This document shows, in pieces, positions 58,773 to 64,000 of a stretch of DNA of 64,000 nt. Source of the DNA: Panax quinquefolius (Eukaryota > Streptophyta > Magnoliopsida > Apiales > Araliaceae). The stretch is from contig CM035171.1 in NCBI GenBank assembly GCA_020205615.1, positions 3,195,267 through 3,259,266 on the forward strand, read 5' to 3'. The number at the start of each line of letters is the position of its first letter. Positions within the stretch are counted from its first letter, which is position 1. Below the pieces are notes generated by a model, which did not search any database, had not been told where the DNA came from, and saw nothing but the letters and a program-made list of their open reading frames with translations. The position numbers and the translations under genes were made by a program.

Positions 58773-61438
58773 TGTAAGACCCCAACTTATTATAAATAAA
58801 ATCGAATTTTCTCTAATTATTATTGTGAATAATAAGGTGTTAAATTGATATAATATTTTGGTTATGGGTGAAATGTGCAAATTTTGCAAAATAAGCAAGT
58901 GGTTATTAAATAATCATTATTGTCGGGGAATATTCGTTTGGTCGTGGAATCTTCTTTTGTTGGGGAATATTCGTATTTACGACGCAAAATACCATTCAGG
59001 GGCCCCATAACAGTAATAACCGCTTGATGAAGAAAACGACAAGTTTGAGTTTTTATAAATAACTACAGTAGTTATTACCGTTAACAACTTCGCTGGAATA
59101 CCCTATGGTTAAAATACGATGTCTACGCGTGATTGCACAAAGAAGACACCAGATCATCACACAAAGATTGTTGAATTATTGATTCTTACGTAAAGGCGCA
59201 CTACTCAATAATTATTACATGTAATTAATGTTCAATATTTTATTTTATTGGTTCAATAATTCTTTGCGTTGATATTTTATATTATTGTTGTTTCAATAAT
59301 TGTCACTACACAAGATTTCCCATTATCGGATCAATAATTCATATTATTGGAATAATATTATTAGATAAAGATTATTGGCAATGTCTAGAAAGTTCATCAA
59401 CGAGAGGTTTGATCACCTAATCAAGCGCTAGTAAGGAGAAATCCTTATTAGAAAGCCCCTCTTTCCCTGGAACTACCGTCATTATAAATGCGATTCTCAT
59501 AATATTATTTATGAATAATTAATTATCGATTTATATGATAAGAAAATATTTATTTTATGTGGATATAAATGAAGGAATTTTAGTATGAATTATTTGTTGA
59601 AAGTTTGGTAATTATTTCTCGATTGAATATTCATTCAAAATATTATTATAATATTTTATAATTGTTTAAATAATAATATTATATATATATATATATACGT
59701 GTGATAAAAAGGGACTGGATATGAATTATTTTTATTTGCATGCTTTTCTAAGTTTCATGGTAGGAAGGAATTTTCCCAGATAAGCTTTGTTTTTGGTGAA
59801 TGTCTAATATTTCATATCTCCTGCAAAGCTTGATTTTCAAAATTGCGGACCCTCAATTATGAAGAATAATGGCCATTGATTGGTAGAAATGGTTGGTGGG
59901 TTTTGCCTGCCAAGTTTGTTTTCAAGGATGGCTCCCACCTTTATGAAAAATATGAAAAAGTTAGGCAAACATGGTTAGCCAAGGAAGAAAAATGCAAATG
60001 TTAGGTAGAATACTTTGATTTTTCCTCCGTGCGCTGCACTATAAATAGAGGGATAACCCTCCTTCCTCAATCACACCATCCCATAAATCAGAAATCCTTA
60101 TTCTATAATATTGTGAGTATTTTCTTAAGTATAAGAATACCTTGAGCGTAGTTTTTCTGCAAGATTTTCTCAGAATAATATCCGATATTTCACCAAATTC
60201 GGTTCTACTAAGGTAAAGGATATTATTTTATTCAACACTCGTGAGAAATATTATTTTCTTTCATACTCCATATTACGAAAAGCGATATTATTTTATCTCG
60301 TATTCTTAAATTTGAACTTACTTATGGTAAGTATTGCTTTATAATTCTCGAAATGATTAGAAATTTCGCTTCATCTAATATCATTTCATAAGATTATTGG
60401 TCCGAACTTTTATCAAATTTGAAACTTTTCATACGACCGGTACTATTCACTTCGCATCGCTCATAAAAAGAATTTTTTTTTTTTCCAAGTTATCTGTCAG
60501 TGACCCTTATTCTTGAAATTAAATTCATGTTTTGATCTTCATTCTTGAATTTTACTCCACTATAGTTTATTATGGAGTATTATCAAACTTGGATAAACCG
60601 AAATATGAATCCCTAATATTTGTCCTTCTTCCGTCTCACCGGATTCGTTCTTTAAAATATTTTTCATCATCCTCCGTCCTAAATGATGATATTCTCAATA
60701 TCTTTGAATTCCGTAGTCAGCAGATGAATGATTAATCGATGAATATCTTTTGGCCATATAGTGCAAGAATGAATAGGTGTTGAGATGAAATACGACCAAC
60801 CCATGATATAAAATGAATATCTTTTTGGCTCAGAAGTAGTGCAAAAGATGAATATTTAATTCAAAATGTATATTGATTGATGTTATGAGGGATAAATTAT
60901 TGATGATGGATTTTTAAATCTTAGAAGATAGTAAAATTCTTTCTCTACTTGACTTTTCTAATGGATTGCTTTGTTTTCATTGCATTGTTGATCTAAAACT
61001 TGTAGTCATTTATATTTTATCGATTTTTTTCCGTGAAGACTAATGATAAATTGTTGTATATTATCTTAGTCATAATATTATTACTTTACCGGGCTAAATT
61101 TGCAATAGTTGAAATTTCACCTTTTCCTTTTGTTCCATTTTTCTTCTCGAGGAGATGAGAAACATGCTAGAATCTAAATTTTAGGGTATGGAGTGATGGT
61201 TCGGGATAGATATATTAGTAGTCCCTCACTATTTTGTAAAATAGTGTATCAATAATTATAATGAGGACTCTTTTGAGTTTGTACTCTATTGTATACTATA
61301 TTTGTATTCAAACTCACAAGATATATGCTGTTAATCGTATTTTTGACGCACAATTGTATTATCGAAGTTGTAATTCTTTTTGTATGATGATTTGACGACT
61401 CAAAATGGGTGTTGTATACCTATTTTGGAGGCGTCACA
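58773..61438 (+). repeat. Right LTR of the outer element
   Basis: 2,666 bp, TGTAAGACCC to GAGGCGTCACA, collinear with the left LTR. Differences are scattered short substitutions and indels plus the AT microsatellite. Confidence 0.93.
60039..60052 (+). promoter_or_regulatory. TATA box of the outer element's right LTR
   Basis: CTATAAATAGAGGG. Read-out transcription from here would run into duplication unit 2. Confidence 0.65.
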
Positions 61439-61443
61439 ATATT

Positions 61444-61505
61444 GATAATAAATCATATTTATCAAAATGACAATTTTGATAATGGAACTAAAATAAAATT
61501 TAAAT
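61444..61505. repeat. Tandem-duplication unit 1, right remainder
   Basis: GATAATAAATCATATTTATC onward matches 62345-62408 and completes unit 1, which was split by the retroelement. Confidence 0.85.
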
Positions 61506-62410
61506 TAAACAAGTGAATAAAACAAAGTATTCTTGTGGTTGTGGGCGTATTGATCACTGGTTGGTTGGATATAATTAATAATTAAATAAGTACCTACAAT
61601 TATATTATATACCTGCTCTCTCCATCGGGATATAAATGTTTCAGTTGACAAATTACTATTATGTTCCTTGCATTATATTAATAATTAATAATGATACGTA
61701 CATATATAAATATCTATGTTAGGCTAGTTATTTTCAACTCTTAGTTTAATTTCACCTTATTATTCATAACCTATAATTGTTACTAAACTGAATGGACATA
61801 ATATATACATATATATATATATGTATATATATATCAACTTATCTCAATTAAATTAAATTGTAAAAAAAGATTTGTCAAGGCTAGTGTTTGATACTATTTT
61901 CTTAAGATAATTATGCTTTTTGTATGGTGCTCAGAGTTGATAACATTTGTTTCTCAGGATACAATGACAACATATATTATAGTAACACTCCAAATAGTAT
62001 ACTCGATGAACTAAAAAAAAAATGTTCTGAACTTCTATCTCAAATGAACTATGAATAATGAAGACTATATCATTAGAATACTTGATGATTTGCTGATTTG
62101 AATGATTGAAGTGGTCCCCTTAATCTATTTATAGGAGGGGTTAGTAACTCATCAGAAAGGACATAATTTGAAAAGGCAATATTAAGCAAAAACGACGTAG
62201 TTTTAAGCTTTAGCGAGAAAAAAGCATTCTGCTCGCAAGTAAAACGACGTAGTTTTGGAGCGTCCATTCGAACGAGATAAATATTTCCAAAAACGCATAC
62301 AAGATTCCATTTGGCAAATACCGCTTCTCAAAACGACGCAGTATTGTTAATAAATCATATTTATCAAAATGACAGTTTTGATAATGGAACTAAAATACAA
62401 TTTAAATTAA
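61506..62410. repeat. Tandem-duplication unit 2
   Basis: An uninterrupted copy, about 905 bp, of 37855-38685 plus 61444-61505. It represents the pre-insertion state of unit 1 and confirms the target site (GTATT here for ATATT). Confidence 0.9.
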
Positions 62411-63544
62411 ATTTTAAATAAAAAATTTATCAAAACGAGAACTAAAATAAAATATAAATTAAATTTTAAATAAAAATTTATAATAAATTGTCCAAAAAAT
62501 TATATACAAGGGACCCAAACCAACGAACCTAACCTAGGTCAGACCGATCGACGAAGCGTGCCTTGAATAAGTCCTCTCTTTCAACAAAAATGGAGTGCCC
62601 CTTGAGACCCAAACTCGAAAGAAATTTTCTTGTATATAAACACATTAAAATTTCAGTTCTTAGCCGATGTGGGATTTAGCTCCCCACAACTATTTATTAT
62701 CATTTCTAAGGGTGATCTTTAGGAATTAATATCTCATTCATTACTCTATGAATTTGAGCTTCCAAATATTTAATTTAATCTACCCATGAAGTAAAACACA
62801 TCAATATATGAATTCACTTTAAATAATTAATAAAATCTACTTTAATTTTGACTCAAATTCTAACAATAATTTTTTTCACCCACTAAATTTTATTTTTTAT
62901 ATATTTTTTTATTCACACACAATTTTTACGTGTGCCATAAGTTATACAGTAGATGAATTATTCTTCAATTAAATTTAGTGTCTTCTCAACTCCTCAAGTC
63001 ATATATATATATGTAATTTGGCATCCTAATTCCATATTAATTTTTTCACCTTACTAAACTTACAACGTATTATTTTTAGGATAAATATAAAAAGAAAATT
63101 AAAAAAAATATTGTCAATATTTGTAAATTTAAACGGAGTAGTCCTCTATTATTGGACCCTTGGTGACTTGGTCCTCTTGGAGCTACATACTACTAGTTAC
63201 TTTTTGTTTAAACTAAAAAGGGTAGGATTGGCAAGTCGTTGACAATTAAAATGTGACGGATGCATGGAGAGATATCTGCCTTAATTATAGCCATAAAAAT
63301 AAAAATAATAAATACTTAATTATTTTAATTATATATGAAATGATTGAAAATAATAATCTATAATAATAAGATAGAACCCAATTTGAATTTGGGTACAAAC
63401 ACGGGTCAGATTCATTCTAATTTTCAGATTGTTGAAACGAAAAGGGAATGAAGATTTAGTTAATCTGTACCTTCAATGAGTATATTATATTAATCAACAG
63501 TAGCTAGTATAAATTCCAGTCCTAATAATCCTTTAGAAAACAAA

Positions 63545-63600
<56 letters not shown>

Positions 63601-63744
63601 TTTGAGGGCAAAAAGAATTGTTTTGTGTATATATTATATCTTCTCCTTGGCTCAACTTAATTAAGCAAGCAAGTTCATGCATAATAATAAAGTTTTATGC
63701 CCATTTATAATTATTTATTTTGTGAGCTAGCAAGCTGTTCAAGT
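62411..63744. other. Intergenic region and promoter of the lipase gene
   Basis: AT-rich with no open frame of note. TTAGCCGATGTGGGATTTAG near 62660 is a word common in small plant LTR/TRIM elements, but no pair was found. A (TA)n tract at 63547-63599 lies about 150 bp upstream of the lipase start. Confidence 0.5.
63547..63599. repeat. (TA)n microsatellite
   Basis: About 26 uninterrupted TA/AT units in the presumed promoter of the lipase gene. It is likely length-variable. Confidence 0.95.
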
Positions 63745-64000
63745 ATGTGCTGCAGGTTCTTTCTCTATGTTTTCCTTGCTGTAATAATTGGGATTGGGTG
63801 CACCGAAGCAGTGCTGCAGCTACCGCCAAATGTGACAGTTCCGGCAATTATAGCGTTCGGAGACTCCATCGTCGACCAGGGAACCAACAACAACATGAAC
63901 ACATTGGCCAAGTGCAATTTTCCTCCTTATGGACTGGATTTTAATGGCGGAGTAGCCACAGGGAGGTTTAGCAATGGAAAAACACCCCCGGATATGCTAG
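63745..64000 (+). CDS. GDSL esterase/lipase, EXL-like, N-terminal part
   Basis: Secreted serine esterase of the plant GDSL family, acting on lipid or acyl esters in the cell wall or apoplast. The first 85 codons are present and run off the window. Residues 1-22 form a hydrophobic signal peptide ([14 protein letters not shown]). [20 protein letters not shown] carries block I with the nucleophile Ser41 in GDS, then [18 protein letters not shown] and [13 protein letters not shown] follow as in EXL-type members. The start at 63745 is preferred because it gives a full signal peptide in frame. No break is seen, and exon 1 continues to the last base. The substrate cannot be inferred. Confidence 0.9.
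   Translation, partial: MCCRFFLYVFLAVIIGIGCTEAVLQLPPNVTVPAIIAFGDSIVDQGTNNNMNTLAKCNFPPYGLDFNGGVATGRFSNGKTPPDML

Larger units (their letters stand above)
38686..61438 (+). mobile_element. Full-span Ty3/gypsy (Tekay/Del-like) element with nested insertions, 22.75 kb
   Basis: Left LTR 38686-41349 and right LTR 58773-61438 are collinear. The block is flanked by a perfect 5-bp target duplication ATATT (38681-38685 and 61439-61443). PBS, gag fragment, RT-RNase H-integrase and PPT are in the right order on the plus strand. The middle (42009-55962) belongs to a second element, and about 1.4 kb of this element's gag C-terminus and protease is missing at its right edge. Pol is broken by several frameshifts and stops. 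Confidence 0.93.

Noticed and set aside
38686..61438. Reading the 22.75-kb block as a single giant element of Ogre type
   Set aside because: The middle has its own LTRs, PBS and PPT, and a further solo LTR with its own target duplication, so nesting explains the length.
62640..62700. Possible small LTR/TRIM signalled by GATGTGGGATTTAG
   Set aside because: No second copy, target duplication or PBS was found nearby.

Overview
This is nuclear DNA of a flowering plant, probably a eudicot. The evidence is a split host gene of plant-specific type (FREE1-like, ten coding exons), a FAR1-related gene relic, a Stowaway-type MITE, an EXL-type GDSL lipase and a mass of nested LTR retrotransposons. The genus cannot be fixed from sequence alone. 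Only two host genes look intact: a complete FREE1 homologue (30162-36434, +) and the first 85 codons of a GDSL esterase/lipase that runs off the right edge (63745 onward, +).

Left third (1-23704) is retroelement. Three gag-pol bodies of a Ty3/gypsy element of Tekay/Del-like type lie head to tail on the minus strand and share LTRs: body A (1-4604), LTR A (4605-7163), body B (7164-11977), LTR B (11978-14525), body C (14526-16204, cut inside RNase H). Body C is joined through a perfect 21-bp-arm palindrome to a truncated LTR of a second subfamily (16227-18445, -). That LTR abuts, head to head with no spacer, a plus-strand LTR (18446-23704), which is itself interrupted by a 2,559-bp solo LTR of the first family (19122-21680). 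None of the pol or gag copies is open.

Middle (23705-37854) is the host-gene island. A FAR1/FHY3-related (FRS) gene on the minus strand (24153-26379) is broken by two in-frame stops and one frameshift, and may have extra 3' exons at 23842-24040. A 275-bp Stowaway-like MITE follows (27876-28150), then the FREE1 gene. FREE1 has an undamaged reading frame, a GC-AG intron inside the FYVE domain and small insertions in intron 7.

Right half (37855-62410) is one tandem duplication of about 0.9 kb whose first copy was split by a 22.75-kb nested retroelement complex. The outer element (38686-61438) is Ty3/Tekay-like with two about 2.66-kb LTRs and a perfect ATATT target duplication. Inside it sits a second element (42009-55962) with a 3.03-kb left LTR, a right LTR missing its 3' 1.3 kb, no recognisable pol, and a broken, highly charged ORF of env-like position. 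Inside that sits a 3,034-bp solo LTR (47971-51004) with a perfect CAAAT target duplication. The order of events can be read directly: duplication, outer insertion, inner insertion, solo-LTR insertion, deletions.

The most unusual structural signals are an exactly 39-nt-periodic array of stem-loops in the transcribed part of an LTR, with a compensatory substitution in one unit and related stem-loops in the LTRs of the other families; about thirty copies of the word ATCGTAG spread through the pol-less element; and the palindromic and head-to-head LTR junctions. Short indels are dense in the repeats but absent from the FREE1 exons, so some retroelement damage could be assembly or base-calling error rather than decay.
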